Shown piece by piece: positions 6,318 to 15,324 of a stretch of 38,741 bases of DNA. This stretch comes from Clostridia bacterium (GTDB lineage: Bacteria; Bacillota; Clostridia; Oscillospirales; Acutalibacteraceae): positions 1 to 38,741 of the forward strand of contig JAKSQM010000015.1 of assembly GCA_024404115.1 (NCBI GenBank), given 5' to 3'. Position 1 is the first letter of the stretch. Every line of letters begins with the position of its first letter. The translations under genes and the position numbers were made by a program. Below the pieces are notes generated by a model. It was not told the origin of the DNA and did not search any database. It saw only the letters and a program-made list of their open reading frames with translations.

Positions 6318-6346
6318 TTGATATTTATCTGGAATTGTGGTAAAAT
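6318..6346 (+). promoter_or_regulatory. Promoter of the rimP-nusA-infB operon
   Basis: TTGATA (6318-6323), a 17-base spacer, TAAAAT (6341-6346). It lies just after the XRE stop codon and 109 bases before the rimP start. Confidence 0.7.
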
Positions 6347-6371
6347 ATTGACAATGTAAGATTTGATGGTT

Positions 6372-6399
6372 CAAAAGAGTGGGGCGACCCGCTCTTTTG
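6372..6399 (+). promoter_or_regulatory. rimP leader hairpin
   Basis: This 12-bp stem runs CAAAAGAG...CTCTTTTG with one wobble pair, an inner GGG/CCC and a GCGA tetraloop. A hairpin of this look (AAGAGTGGG / CCCACTCTT type) commonly precedes rimP in Firmicutes. A weak T-run follows (TGTGTTTGTTT), so it may act as a leader attenuator or processing site for the ribosome-maturation operon. Confidence 0.7.
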
Positions 6400-6454
6400 T
6401 GTTTGTTTGCACAGTTTGCAATGTTACATAATATTTTAAAAAGGAGGCTTATTT

Positions 6455-6940
6455 ATGCCATCCAAAGGTAAAGGCGGCACAACCGTCAACACTGTATGGG
6501 CGATTGCAGAGCCTATTGCAAAATCCCTTAACCTTGAATTGTGGGATGTACGCTTTGAAAAAGAGGGTGCTAACTGGTACCTTCGTGTATTTATTGATAA
6601 AGACGGCGGCGTTTCAATTGATGACTGCGTTGATATGAGCCACGCACTTGACAAACCTCTTGATGAGGCTGACCCCATTGAGCAGAGCTACTGCCTTGAG
6701 GTTTCTTCACCCGGTATTGAAAGAGATTTAAAGCGTGAAAGTCATTTCTTAAAATGTATCGGAATGAAAGTTAAAGTTAAGCTCATCCGCCCTGTTGAGG
6801 GAGTAAGAGAGTTTTCAGGCGTTCTTGAAAGCTATGACAACGGAAATATTCAGATAACACTTTCTGACGGAAGCGGACTGATGATAAATAAAAAAGAAGC
6901 TTCATATATTAAGCTTGACGATTTTGGAGGGGAAATATAA
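6455..6940 (+). CDS. rimP: Ribosome maturation factor RimP
   Basis: At 161 residues this is the normal length for RimP, which assists assembly of the 30S subunit. The N-terminal alpha-beta domain includes LELWDVRFEKEGANWYLRVF (about residues 26-45) and the signature DCVDMSHALDKPLDE (about 57-71), with SYCLEVSSPGIERDLKRESHF (about 78-98) next. The C-terminal SH3-like barrel follows. The ATG is preceded by AAAAAGGAGG. It is the first gene of the operon, and nusA begins 2 bases after its stop. Confidence 0.95.
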   Translation: MPSKGKGGTTVNTVWAIAEPIAKSLNLELWDVRFEKEGANWYLRVFIDKDGGVSIDDCVDMSHALDKPLDEADPIEQSYCLEVSSPGIERDLKRESHFLKCIGMKVKVKLIRPVEGVREFSGVLESYDNGNIQITLSDGSGLMINKKEASYIKLDDFGGEI

Positions 6941-6942
6941 AA

Positions 6943-8010
6943 ATGAAAAACAAAGAATTGTTTGCAGCACTGAGAATGCTGCAGAAAGAAAAAGGAATTG
7001 ACATGGATGTCCTTTGCGAGGGTATTCAGAGAGCATTGGTTACAGCTGTTAAGCGTGATTACAACAATAAAGATATTGTTTTCTGCGAGCTTGACTCTGA
7101 AAAAGAAACAATGCGTGTTTTTGTAAGAAAGAATGTTGTTTCAGAAATTTCTGACCCTGATGAAGATATTCTTGTTGATCAGGCAAAGAAGTATAAGGCA
7201 ACTGCAATGCCTGGCGATATTATTGAAATCGAGCTTGAAACAAAAGAAGTAAGCCGAATTGCCGCAGATAAAGGCAAGCACGTTATCCGTCAGGGTATCC
7301 GTGAGGCTGAGCATGGCAGAATGAGAGAAGAAATCCAGAGCAAGAATCAGGAAATCGTTACTGCAAAGGTTTCAAGAGTTGACCCCGAAACAGGCGACGC
7401 ATTCGTTGAAATCGGCAACGCAAATGAGCTTCTTCTCAAGAGCGAGCAGATTCCCGGTGAGGTTCTTAAACCAGGCGACCTCATTAAGGTTTATGTTGCA
7501 GATGTAAGAGATAACACACGCAGACTTCCAAGAGCAACTATTTCAAGAACTCATCCGGGTCTTGTTAAGAGATTGTTTGAAACAGAAGTTCCCGAAATCT
7601 ATGACGGAACAGTTGAAATCAAATCTGTTTCAAGAGAAGCAGGCTCAAGAACAAAGATGGCTGTTTATTCATCAGATGAGAATGTTGACGCAGTTGGCGC
7701 ATGCATTGGTCCAAGAGGCGCACGTGTTGGCAAGGTTGTTGACCTTCTCGGCGGTGAAAAGATTGATATTGTTAAATACAGCGAAGACCCCGCAGAGTTT
7801 ATTGCAGCTGCAATTGCACCCGCTGAGGTTGTATCTGTTACAGTTGATGAATCAGGCGAAAAGATCTGCCGTGTAGTTGTTCCTGATATGCAGCTTTCAC
7901 TTGCAATCGGCAACCGTGGTCAGAATGCACGCCTTGCAGCAAAGCTCACTGGCTGGAAGATTGATATTAAACCCGAAAGCGGTAAAGAAGCACCTGCGAT
8001 TGTATTATAA
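6943..8010 (+). CDS. nusA: Transcription termination/antitermination factor NusA
   Basis: This 355-residue protein is the short Firmicutes form without the C-terminal acidic repeats of enterobacteria. It binds RNA polymerase and nascent RNA and modulates pausing, termination and antitermination. Domain order is N-terminal RNAP-binding domain (about 1-125), S1 (about 130-200, with TAKVSRVDPETGDAFVEIG), KH1 (about 200-275) and KH2 (about 280-345, with AIGNRGQNARLAAKLTGW). The KH1 motif IGPRGARVGKVVDLLGGEK is intact. A GGAGGGG site overlaps the end of rimP, so translation is probably coupled. Confidence 0.96.
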   Translation: MKNKELFAALRMLQKEKGIDMDVLCEGIQRALVTAVKRDYNNKDIVFCELDSEKETMRVFVRKNVVSEISDPDEDILVDQAKKYKATAMPGDIIEIELETKEVSRIAADKGKHVIRQGIREAEHGRMREEIQSKNQEIVTAKVSRVDPETGDAFVEIGNANELLLKSEQIPGEVLKPGDLIKVYVADVRDNTRRLPRATISRTHPGLVKRLFETEVPEIYDGTVEIKSVSREAGSRTKMAVYSSDENVDAVGACIGPRGARVGKVVDLLGGEKIDIVKYSEDPAEFIAAAIAPAEVVSVTVDESGEKICRVVVPDMQLSLAIGNRGQNARLAAKLTGWKIDIKPESGKEAPAIVL

Positions 8011-8048
8011 TCCCCATAAAAACCGATAAAAGAACGGGAGGCACAGAA

Positions 8049-8321
8049 ATGCAGAATAAAAAAATACCTTTAAGAAAATGCACAGGCTGCGGCGAAATGA
8101 AGCCGAAAAAAGAGCTTGTCCGTGTTGTAAGATCACCAGAGAATGAAATTTCACTTGATCTCACAGGCAAGAAAAATGGCAGAGGAGCATATATCTGCCG
8201 CAATGCAGAATGTCTTAAAAAGGCGCAGAAAGCAAAAAGAATCGAAAGATCTTTTGAATGTGTGATTCCCGATGAAATCTTTGAAGCAATGGAGCGGGAG
8301 TTGAGAGAGAATGAACAGTAA
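8049..8321 (+). CDS. rnpM: RNase P modulator RnpM (YlxR family)
   Basis: This 90-residue basic protein is of the YlxR/DUF448 family, which in Bacillus binds RNase P RNA and modulates tRNA processing. Diagnostic motifs are PLRKCTGCGEMKPKKELVRV (about 6-25) and NGRGAYICRN (about 43-52). Start ATG with ACGGGAGG upstream. The usual place between nusA and the L7Ae-like gene is kept. Its last codons overlap the start of the next gene by 11 bases. Confidence 0.93.
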   Translation: MQNKKIPLRKCTGCGEMKPKKELVRVVRSPENEISLDLTGKKNGRGAYICRNAECLKKAQKAKRIERSFECVIPDEIFEAMERELRENEQ

Positions 8322-8640
8322 CGATTTTAACCTGCTTGGCATTTGCCGCAAGGCTGGTAAGCTCAGCATGGGGCACGATATGTGCAAGGGTGCTGTCAGA
8401 AGCAAAAAAGCCTGCCTGTGCATTCTTTCCAGTGATTCATCACAGCGAATCACCGATGAATTCATAACTCTTTGCAAAGAAAGCGGCATAAAATTATATA
8501 GAATACCGCTTAAAATTGACGAGATACATCATCTTATCGGCTATAAAGCAGGGGTAATTACGGTGGACGATTCAGGCTTTGCCGAATCAGTCGCAAAAAA
8601 ATTTGAAAAAAATACATTCGTGGAGGGAATCAGCTTATGA
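8311..8640 (+). CDS. ylxQ: L7Ae/YlxQ-like ribosomal protein
   Basis: This 109-residue protein is of the L7Ae/L30e/S12e fold, a family that binds kink-turn RNA. Typical are [21 protein letters not shown] (about 8-28), [11 protein letters not shown] and the C-terminal [15 protein letters not shown]. The start overlaps the end of rnpM, and its TGA overlaps the infB start (ATGA), so the three genes are translationally linked. The exact RNA target in Clostridia is not established. Confidence 0.88.
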   Translation: MNSNDFNLLGICRKAGKLSMGHDMCKGAVRSKKACLCILSSDSSQRITDEFITLCKESGIKLYRIPLKIDEIHHLIGYKAGVITVDDSGFAESVAKKFEKNTFVEGISL

Positions 8641-11051
8641 TAATTAAATATAAATTAAACGATTTGGGAAAAGATTTTGGAGTAAACAATAAATATCTTA
8701 TTGAGCTCCTTGGTAAATATTTTGAAGAACCCAAAAGAGCACAGTCTGTTCTTAAAGAGGCAGAGCTTGACATCGTTTTTGAAACATTGACAAAAGAAAA
8801 AGAAGTCAAGAGCTTTGACGAGTATTTTGCAATGGCAAACGAAAAGAAAGAGGAGCAGGCAGAGGCAAAGGCTGCACCTGCAAAGGACGAAAAAGCACCT
8901 GCCAAGAACGACAAGAGCAACAAAAAGAACGGCGCAGATAAGAAAAATAACGGAGCAGACAAAAAGCAGGAAGAAGCTAAACAGCCTGCAAACGGCAATC
9001 AGAATAACGCTCCTAAGAAGAAAAAAGAGAAGGACGCAAACGCAGTTCCTCAGCGCCGCACAAAGGGCGAAACAAGAACGGTTGACACAAGAGCAAGCAA
9101 CGTTGACCTTGAAAAATATAACGAAAAATATGAAAACATATCACCTGTCAGCCAGAATATGCGCACAGACCGCATGGCTTCAAAGCAGAAGCTGAAGCAG
9201 AAATCTCAGCAGTATCGCAAGCAGGGTATGCGCTCTTCAAGAAGAGAAACAGAGGCAGAGCGTCTGAAGAGAATTGCCGCTGAAAGAGCAAAGAAGCCTC
9301 AGATGACAATCACTGTTCCCGAAGAGATTACCGTTGGCGCACTTGCAGAGCTTCTTCATATGACAGCCGCAGAGGTTATCAAAAAGCTCTTTGCACTTGG
9401 TCAGATGGCTACAGTAAACGAAGTTATCGACTATGACACAGCAGAAATCGTTGCAACAGAGCTTGGCGCAAAGTGCGTTAAAGAGGTTGTTGTTACAATT
9501 GAAGACAGAATCATTGACGACAGCGAGGATGACGAGAACGACCTCCAGCTGAGAGATCCCGTTGTATGCGTTATGGGTCATGTTGACCACGGTAAAACTT
9601 CACTTCTTGACGCTATCAGAAACACTTCTGTTACATCAACAGAGGCAGGCGGTATCACACAGCACATCGGTGCTTACAGAGTTGACCTTAACGGTCAGAA
9701 GATTACATTCCTTGACACCCCCGGTCATGCCGCATTCACATCAATGCGTGCAAGAGGTGCAAAGGCAACAGATATTGCTATCCTTGTTGTTGCAGCAGAT
9801 GACGGTATCATGCCTCAGACAATCGAAGCTATCAACCACGCAAAGGCTGCTGGCGTAAGCATCATTGTTGCTATCAATAAAATGGATAAACCCGATGTTA
9901 ACCCCGAAAGAATCAAGCAGCAGCTCACAGAGCATTCACTTGTTCCCGAAGAGTGGGGCGGTGATGTTATCTGCGTTCCCGTTTCTGCAAAATCCCGTAT
10001 GGGTATCGATTCTCTTCTTGAGTCAGTTCTTCTTGTTGCAGAAATGCAAGAGCTTAAAGCTAACCCAGACAGAGCTGCAAAGGGTATCGTAATCGAAGCA
10101 AGACTTGATAAGGGCAGAGGCCCCGTTGCAACTCTTCTTGTTCAGAAAGGTACACTTCATTCTGGCGATATTATCGTTGCAGGCTCAACTGTTGGTAGAG
10201 TAAGAGTTATGAAAAACGATAAGGGCGAAAGCGTTAAGGAAGCTGGCCCATCAGTTCCTGTTGAGATTATGGGTCTTGCAGAGGTTCCACAGGCTGGCGA
10301 CGGCTTTGACGCAGTATCTGACGAAAAGCTTGCCCGTGAGCTTGTTGAGCAGAGAAAGCAGGAAGCTAAGGAAGAGCAGTTCAAGTCAGTTCAGAAGGTT
10401 ACTCTTGATACACTCTTCTCTTCACTTCGTGAGGGTGAGCTTAAAGAGCTTAACATTATCGTTAAGGCAGACGTTCAGGGCTCAGCAGAGGCTGTTAAGC
10501 AGAATCTTGAAAAGCTTTCAAATGACGAGGTTCGTGTAAGAGTTATTCACAGCGGTGTTGGCGCAGTCAGCGAATCTGACGTTATGCTTGCAAACGCATC
10601 AAACGCAATTATCGTTGGCTTCAATATCAGACCCGATAATGTTGCAAAAACTCTTGCAGAGAGAGACGGCGTTGAAATGCGTATGTATAGAGTTATCTAT
10701 GATTGCATTGAAGACGTTCAGGCGGCAATAAAAGGTATGCTCGCTCCTAAATATCGTGATGTTGAGCAGGGCAGAATAGAGGTTAGAAACGTTATCACAA
10801 TCTCTTCTGTTGGTAAGATTGCAGGCTGTTACGTTATGGACGGTAAGGTAACAAGAAACAGCAAAATCCGTGTTGTTCGTGATGGCATTGTTGTTGCAGA
10901 GGATGAAATTTCTTCACTTCGCCGTTTCAAGGACGATGTTAAGGAAGTTGCTTCCAACTATGAGTGCGGTATCGGACTTAACAAGTTCTCTGACATCAAA
11001 GAGGGCGACATCTTTGAAGCATTTATCACAGAGGAATATCGTGAAGATTAA
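8637..11051 (+). CDS. infB: Translation initiation factor IF-2
   Basis: This 804-residue GTPase places initiator tRNA on the 30S subunit and promotes subunit joining. It has a charged, lysine- and alanine-rich low-complexity N-terminal region (about 60-220), IF2-N (about 222-275), then the G domain with GHVDHGKTS (314-322), DTPGHAAF, and NKMD, followed by domains II, III and C2 (tRNA-binding, about 650-800). Length is in the normal range for Firmicutes. GGAGGG precedes the ATG, which overlaps the ylxQ stop. Confidence 0.97.
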   Translation: MIIKYKLNDLGKDFGVNNKYLIELLGKYFEEPKRAQSVLKEAELDIVFETLTKEKEVKSFDEYFAMANEKKEEQAEAKAAPAKDEKAPAKNDKSNKKNGADKKNNGADKKQEEAKQPANGNQNNAPKKKKEKDANAVPQRRTKGETRTVDTRASNVDLEKYNEKYENISPVSQNMRTDRMASKQKLKQKSQQYRKQGMRSSRRETEAERLKRIAAERAKKPQMTITVPEEITVGALAELLHMTAAEVIKKLFALGQMATVNEVIDYDTAEIVATELGAKCVKEVVVTIEDRIIDDSEDDENDLQLRDPVVCVMGHVDHGKTSLLDAIRNTSVTSTEAGGITQHIGAYRVDLNGQKITFLDTPGHAAFTSMRARGAKATDIAILVVAADDGIMPQTIEAINHAKAAGVSIIVAINKMDKPDVNPERIKQQLTEHSLVPEEWGGDVICVPVSAKSRMGIDSLLESVLLVAEMQELKANPDRAAKGIVIEARLDKGRGPVATLLVQKGTLHSGDIIVAGSTVGRVRVMKNDKGESVKEAGPSVPVEIMGLAEVPQAGDGFDAVSDEKLARELVEQRKQEAKEEQFKSVQKVTLDTLFSSLREGELKELNIIVKADVQGSAEAVKQNLEKLSNDEVRVRVIHSGVGAVSESDVMLANASNAIIVGFNIRPDNVAKTLAERDGVEMRMYRVIYDCIEDVQAAIKGMLAPKYRDVEQGRIEVRNVITISSVGKIAGCYVMDGKVTRNSKIRVVRDGIVVAEDEISSLRRFKDDVKEVASNYECGIGLNKFSDIKEGDIFEAFITEEYRED

Positions 11052-11063
11052 AGGTGGATATTT

Positions 11064-11423
11064 ATGGCAGGCTACAGAATTGACAGAATATCTGAAGATA
11101 TAAAAAGAGAAATTATTGCAGTTGTCAGGGAGTTAAAAGACCCCCGTGTTATGGATAAGCTTATTACAATCGTAAGGGTTGAGGTAAGCTCTGACGCCTC
11201 ATTTGCAAAGGTTTATGTCAGCGCAATGGAGGGACTTGATGTTGCTAAAAAAGCAGTTAAAGGTCTTGAAAGTGCAACAGGCTATATCAGGCGTGAGGTT
11301 GGCAAAAGACTTCATCTGAGAAAGACACCCGAAATGAAATTCTATGCAGATGATTCTATTGAGCACGGAATGAACATTGTAAAAATTATGGACGGTTTAA
11401 AGGCTGATGAAAATGATGATTGA
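11064..11423 (+). CDS. rbfA: Ribosome-binding factor A
   Basis: This 119-residue KH-like protein binds the immature 30S subunit near helix 1 of 16S rRNA and is needed at late assembly and in cold. Family segments include the N-terminal RIDRISEDIKREIIAVVREL, DPRVMDKLITIVRVEVSSD (about 28-46) and the C-terminal LRKTPEMKFYADDSIEHG (about 87-104). The AAGGTGG site is 7 bases before the ATG, 12 bases after infB. The 3' end overlaps the nrnA start region. Confidence 0.95.
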   Translation: MAGYRIDRISEDIKREIIAVVRELKDPRVMDKLITIVRVEVSSDASFAKVYVSAMEGLDVAKKAVKGLESATGYIRREVGKRLHLRKTPEMKFYADDSIEHGMNIVKIMDGLKADENDD

Positions 11424-12369
11424 TACTCCATCATCTGCCGCAGAGATTTTAAGGGCACAGGATAATATTCTCATACTGGTGCACGGTCATCCGGACGGAG
11501 ACACGCTGGGGTGCGGATATTCCCTTTGCCGTGCTCTTATTTCAATGGGCAAAAAAGCGGCGGTAAGATGCTCTGACGAAATACCGAAAAAGTTCGACTA
11601 TCTTTCAAACGGAATTGAGGATTTATCCTTTGATCCAGAGTTTATTGTTTCCGTTGATGTTGCAGATGCTGCATTGCTGGGCAAAAAAAATAAGGAACTT
11701 TATGGTGATAAGGTGGATTTATCCATCGACCACCACGGTTCAAACAGAATTTTTGCCAAAAAGACACTTCTTGATGATAAGGCTGCTGCTGCCTGCGAAA
11801 TTATGCTGGATGTTATAAAGGCTCTCGGTGTTGAAATCACAAAAGATATTGCCAACTGTATTTATACAGGACTTTCAACAGACACAGGCTGTTTCCGCTA
11901 CTCAAATGTAACACCCAGAACAATGCGTATGGGCGCAGAAATGATAGAGGCTGGCGCAGACAATGCGGCAATTAACACAGTTATGTTTGAAACAAAAACA
12001 AAAACATATGTTGCCCTTGAAAAGCTGTGCCTTGCAGGTATGGAAACTTATTTTGACGAGCGTTTTGCACTTATCACCGTTACACAGGAAATGTTCAGAT
12101 TGAGCGGTTCTGACGAAAGCGAATGTGATGCAATTGCATCCCTTCCCCGTCAGATAGAGGGCGTTGTTATCGGTGCAACTCTTCGTGAAAAGGCAGACGG
12201 AACATTTAAGGTTTCTATGCGTACCCATGCCCCTGCGGATGCTGCGGCAATCTGTGCAGAGATGGGCGGCGGCGGACATATGAGAGCCGCAGGCTGTCAG
12301 CTTGATGGACCGCTGGAAAATGCAAAGAAAATTCTCATTGAAAATATAAAAAAATATTTTGAAAAATAA
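11413..12369 (+). CDS. nrnA: DHH/DHHA1 phosphoesterase, NrnA-type nanoRNase
   Basis: This 318-residue DHH-family phosphoesterase probably degrades short oligoribonucleotides (nanoRNase), with possible activity on pAp or cyclic dinucleotides as in Bacillus NrnA. The metal-binding motifs LVHGHPDGDTLGCG (about 21-34), the Asp of VSVDVAD, the DHH motif SIDHHGSN (about 100-107) and the DHHA1 signature GGGGHMRAAGC near the C-terminus are all present. Three closely spaced ATGs exist (11407, 11413, 11416); 11413 has the best spacing from AAAGG at 11399-11403. It follows rbfA directly, the usual Firmicutes order. truB and ribF, often next, are absent here. Confidence 0.85.
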   Translation: MMIDTPSSAAEILRAQDNILILVHGHPDGDTLGCGYSLCRALISMGKKAAVRCSDEIPKKFDYLSNGIEDLSFDPEFIVSVDVADAALLGKKNKELYGDKVDLSIDHHGSNRIFAKKTLLDDKAAAACEIMLDVIKALGVEITKDIANCIYTGLSTDTGCFRYSNVTPRTMRMGAEMIEAGADNAAINTVMFETKTKTYVALEKLCLAGMETYFDERFALITVTQEMFRLSGSDESECDAIASLPRQIEGVVIGATLREKADGTFKVSMRTHAPADAAAICAEMGGGGHMRAAGCQLDGPLENAKKILIENIKKYFEK

Positions 12370-12373
12370 TATT

Positions 12374-12410
12374 AAAGCGCTTTCAACTTGGTTTGAGGGC
12401 GCTTTGCTTT
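12374..12410 (+). terminator. Terminator of the rimP-nrnA operon
   Basis: AAAGCGC (12374-12380) pairs with GCGCTTT (12399-12405), extended inward through two wobble pairs and TCAA/TTGA, followed by a short T-rich tail GCTTT. The weak tail could allow partial read-through into the next gene 12 bases on. Confidence 0.6.
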
Positions 12411-12421
12411 AAGGTGATTTT

Positions 12422-13444
12422 ATGAAAAAATATCTTATTTCTGAAAAAGGCAGGTTTTATAAAGCAAATCTTCACAGCCATTCAACTGTTTCAGATGGTG
12501 AGCTGACCCCTGCTGAGATGAAAGAAATGTATATGAAAGAGGGCTACTCCATAATTGCTTTCACAGACCACAGTCGTTTTGTTACTCACAATGAATTAAG
12601 CGATGACAGCTTCCTTGCCCTTAACGGCGTTGAAAATGCGGCAGATGAACATTGCGAAAGCTGGATGCACGAGCGTTGCTGCGATATTTGCTTTATTGCC
12701 CTTTCAAAAGAAAGAAAAGCACATCCCTTTCAGAATGAAAACAATATTGCGGGCGATAGTGAGTATTCGCCTTTCTCTGTTGAATACTGCACCGAAGATG
12801 TAAACAAAATGATAAAAACAGGCGTTGAAAACGGATTTTTTGCCACATACAATCACCCCACATGGTCCCTTGAAAATTTTGAAAGATATATGTCCTATAA
12901 CGGCATGCATGCAATGGAGATTTTTAATAAAAGCAGTGAGGTTGACGGCTACAACGAATATAACCCCGATATTTATGACGATATGCTCCGTGGCGGCAAG
13001 AGAATTTTTTGCATTGCAACAGACGATAACCACAACCGTGCGCCAAATACCTGCCACTGGGATTCTTTTGGCGGCTTCACAATGATAAAGTCAGAATCTC
13101 TTAAATATGAAGATGTTGCTTCGGCTCTTCTCAAAGGTGATTTCTATGCTTCAAGAGGTCCTGTTATCAACGCACTATGGCTTGATACAGATGATTACTC
13201 CATTCACATTCAGTGCGAAAAGGCTGTGAGAATTGTCTGCACAAGGGGCGGCAGACGACTTCGTTCCGTTTATGCAAAGGAACTTGGCGTTGATTACATA
13301 ACCGAAGCAAAATTCAGCATCAATAAAGATGATGTTTATTTCAGAATAACTGTTTTTGATGAAAATGGAATGACAGCCGATACGAATGCCTATTTTGTTG
13401 ACACTCTCTCGGTTGATTTTTCAAAAGATATTTATGTTGAATAA
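12422..13444 (+). CDS. PHP-domain metal-dependent phosphoesterase-like protein
   Basis: This 340-residue protein of the PHP superfamily has NLHSHSTVSDG (His18, His20, Asp25) and IAFTDHS (Asp49, His50), the metal-binding motifs I and II. YNHPTW and a late ATDDNHN supply further histidine and aspartate ligands. PHP enzymes hydrolyse phosphate esters with a multi-metal centre; known substrates include histidinol phosphate and nucleotides. The substrate here is not clear. The C-terminal 90 residues form a beta-rich extension. It starts at an ATG after AAGGTG. It sits alone between two terminators. Confidence 0.83.
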   Translation: MKKYLISEKGRFYKANLHSHSTVSDGELTPAEMKEMYMKEGYSIIAFTDHSRFVTHNELSDDSFLALNGVENAADEHCESWMHERCCDICFIALSKERKAHPFQNENNIAGDSEYSPFSVEYCTEDVNKMIKTGVENGFFATYNHPTWSLENFERYMSYNGMHAMEIFNKSSEVDGYNEYNPDIYDDMLRGGKRIFCIATDDNHNRAPNTCHWDSFGGFTMIKSESLKYEDVASALLKGDFYASRGPVINALWLDTDDYSIHIQCEKAVRIVCTRGGRRLRSVYAKELGVDYITEAKFSINKDDVYFRITVFDENGMTADTNAYFVDTLSVDFSKDIYVE

Positions 13445-13458
13445 GACTTTAATTAAAG

Positions 13459-13500
13459 GTTCTCTGTACTTTGCCCGTGCAGAGAGCTTTTCTTTATTAT
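13459..13500 (+). terminator. Intrinsic terminator after the PHP gene
   Basis: CTCTGTAC (13462-13469) pairs with GTGCAGAG (13477-13484) with one wobble, then CTTTTCTTTATTATTTTTTT. Confidence 0.75.
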
Positions 13501-13537
13501 TTTTTTAAGATTTTTTGAAAAATTTTGCATTTACATC

Positions 13538-13618
13538 TTGATAGATTTGCACTTTTCTGCGATAATATACTATGTATTTTTATAAACTCAATAAGTATGT
13601 TCTCTGTCTGACAGAGAA
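13538..13618 (+). promoter_or_regulatory. gltX promoter and leader hairpin
   Basis: TTGATA (13538-13543), 17 bases, GATAAT (13561-13566). The predicted leader of about 65 bases contains a perfect hairpin TTCTCTGT-CTG-ACAGAGAA (13600-13618), ending 3 bases before the AAAGG ribosome-binding site, where it could affect ribosome loading. Confidence 0.6.
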
Positions 13619-13638
13619 GTGAAAGGAAATTAAATATT

Positions 13639-15300
13639 ATGGATTATGAGAAATTAGCGGAATTACTTTTTCCCCATATAACCAAGACAGTTGAGGATTA
13701 TGAAGCACTCTACCCTGCAAGAAACCTTAAAGAGGGCGCAAGGGTAACAAGATTCGCTCCCAGCCCCACAGGCTATCTTCACATCGGCGGACTTTTCGGT
13801 GCTCTTGTTGATGTTCTTACTGCAAAGGCAACAGGCGGCATTTCATACCTCAGAATTGAGGATACAGATAAAAAGCGTGAAATTGAAGATGGCGTTTCAG
13901 CTGTTATCAACGGCTTCAAGGCTTTCGGTATTGAGTTTGACGAAGGCGTTACAGGTTTTGGCACAGAGAAAGGCGCATACGCTCCTTATACTCAGAGCCA
14001 GCGTGTTGAGGTTTATCAGACAGTTGCAAAAGAGCTTGTTAAAAAAGGTCTTGCATATCCCTGCTTCTGCACAGCAGAGGAGCTTTCTGCTCTTCGTGAA
14101 CAGCAGGAAAAAGAGGGCGCACTTATCTGGGGTTACTTTGGCAAATGGGCAAAGTGCCGTGATCTTTCTTTTGAGCAGATTGAAGAAAATATAAAGGCAG
14201 GCAAGCCTTATGTTCTCCGTTTCCGTTCAGACGGAAGTGAAGATAGACGAGTTTATTTTGACGATATTATCCGTGGCAAAATTGAAATGCCCGAAAATAT
14301 TATTGACGAGGTTCTTCTTAAATCAGACGGAATTCCCACATACCATTTCGCTCATGTATGTGATGACCACTTTATGAGAACAACTCATGTTATCCGTGGC
14401 GAGGAATGGATTTCATCTGTTCCAAAGCATATCGCTCTTTTCAAAGCCTGCGGATTTAAGCTTCCTAAATACGCTCACACACCTCAGCTTATGAAAATTG
14501 ATGAGGTTGAGGGCACAAAGCGTAAATTCTCAAAGAGAAAAGACCCAGAAGCAGCAGTTAGCTACTTTGTAGATCAGGGTATCCCCAAAGAGAGCCTTAT
14601 TGAGTATATTCTCACACTTCTTAACTCTAACTTTGAGGATTGGCGCAGAGCTAACCCCACAGCAGACGCTTTCTCATTCCCCTTTAACCTTAAAAAGATG
14701 AGCCCCAGCGGATGCCTCTTTGACCTTGTTAAGCTCACCGACATCAGCAAAAATGTTATTTCAAAAATGAGCGCAAAGAGAATTTTTGACGATCTTAAAG
14801 CATGGGCAAAGGTTTATGACGAGGAATTCTACAATCTTCTCACAAAGGACGAGGAATTCTCTGTTAATATGCTCAATATTGACCGTGAGGTTCCAAAACC
14901 CCGTAAGGATATTGCAAAGTGGAACGAGGTTAAGGATTATTTCTCATATTTCTTCAATGAGATTTATGTTCCCGACCTTACTCTTCCCGAAAATATCAGC
15001 AAGGAAGATGCAGCAGCAATCCTTAAAGAGTATATTAAGGTTGTTGACGCTGCTGACGATAAAGACACTTGGTTTGGCAAAATCAAAGCTCTCTGCGAGC
15101 CTTTAGGATTTACACCAAATGTTAAAGAATACAAAAAGAACCCCGATGCTTTCAAGGGTCATGTTGGCGATGTTTCAACAGTTATCAGAATTGCCCTCAC
15201 TTCAAGAAAGAATACACCTGACCTCCACTCAATTATTGCCCTTTTAGGTGATGAAGAGGTTAAGGCAAGACTTGAAAAGGCAGTTAAAGAATACGAATAA
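13639..15300 (+). CDS. gltX: Glutamyl-tRNA synthetase
   Basis: This 553-residue class Ic aminoacyl-tRNA synthetase attaches glutamate to tRNA-Glu. The HIGH region is PSPTGYLHIGG (about 41-51), and the KMSKS-like motif appears as KRKFSKRKD (about 294-302). It is longer than the usual bacterial enzyme of about 480 residues, with a divergent C-terminal anticodon-binding part, as in several Clostridia. It starts at an ATG with GAAAGGAAA upstream. glnS follows after 24 bases, which suggests that tRNA-Gln is charged directly and that this enzyme need not mischarge tRNA-Gln. Confidence 0.95.
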   Translation: MDYEKLAELLFPHITKTVEDYEALYPARNLKEGARVTRFAPSPTGYLHIGGLFGALVDVLTAKATGGISYLRIEDTDKKREIEDGVSAVINGFKAFGIEFDEGVTGFGTEKGAYAPYTQSQRVEVYQTVAKELVKKGLAYPCFCTAEELSALREQQEKEGALIWGYFGKWAKCRDLSFEQIEENIKAGKPYVLRFRSDGSEDRRVYFDDIIRGKIEMPENIIDEVLLKSDGIPTYHFAHVCDDHFMRTTHVIRGEEWISSVPKHIALFKACGFKLPKYAHTPQLMKIDEVEGTKRKFSKRKDPEAAVSYFVDQGIPKESLIEYILTLLNSNFEDWRRANPTADAFSFPFNLKKMSPSGCLFDLVKLTDISKNVISKMSAKRIFDDLKAWAKVYDEEFYNLLTKDEEFSVNMLNIDREVPKPRKDIAKWNEVKDYFSYFFNEIYVPDLTLPENISKEDAAAILKEYIKVVDAADDKDTWFGKIKALCEPLGFTPNVKEYKKNPDAFKGHVGDVSTVIRIALTSRKNTPDLHSIIALLGDEEVKARLEKAVKEYE

Positions 15301-15324
15301 TAACGCATAGCGGAGGATATAAAT

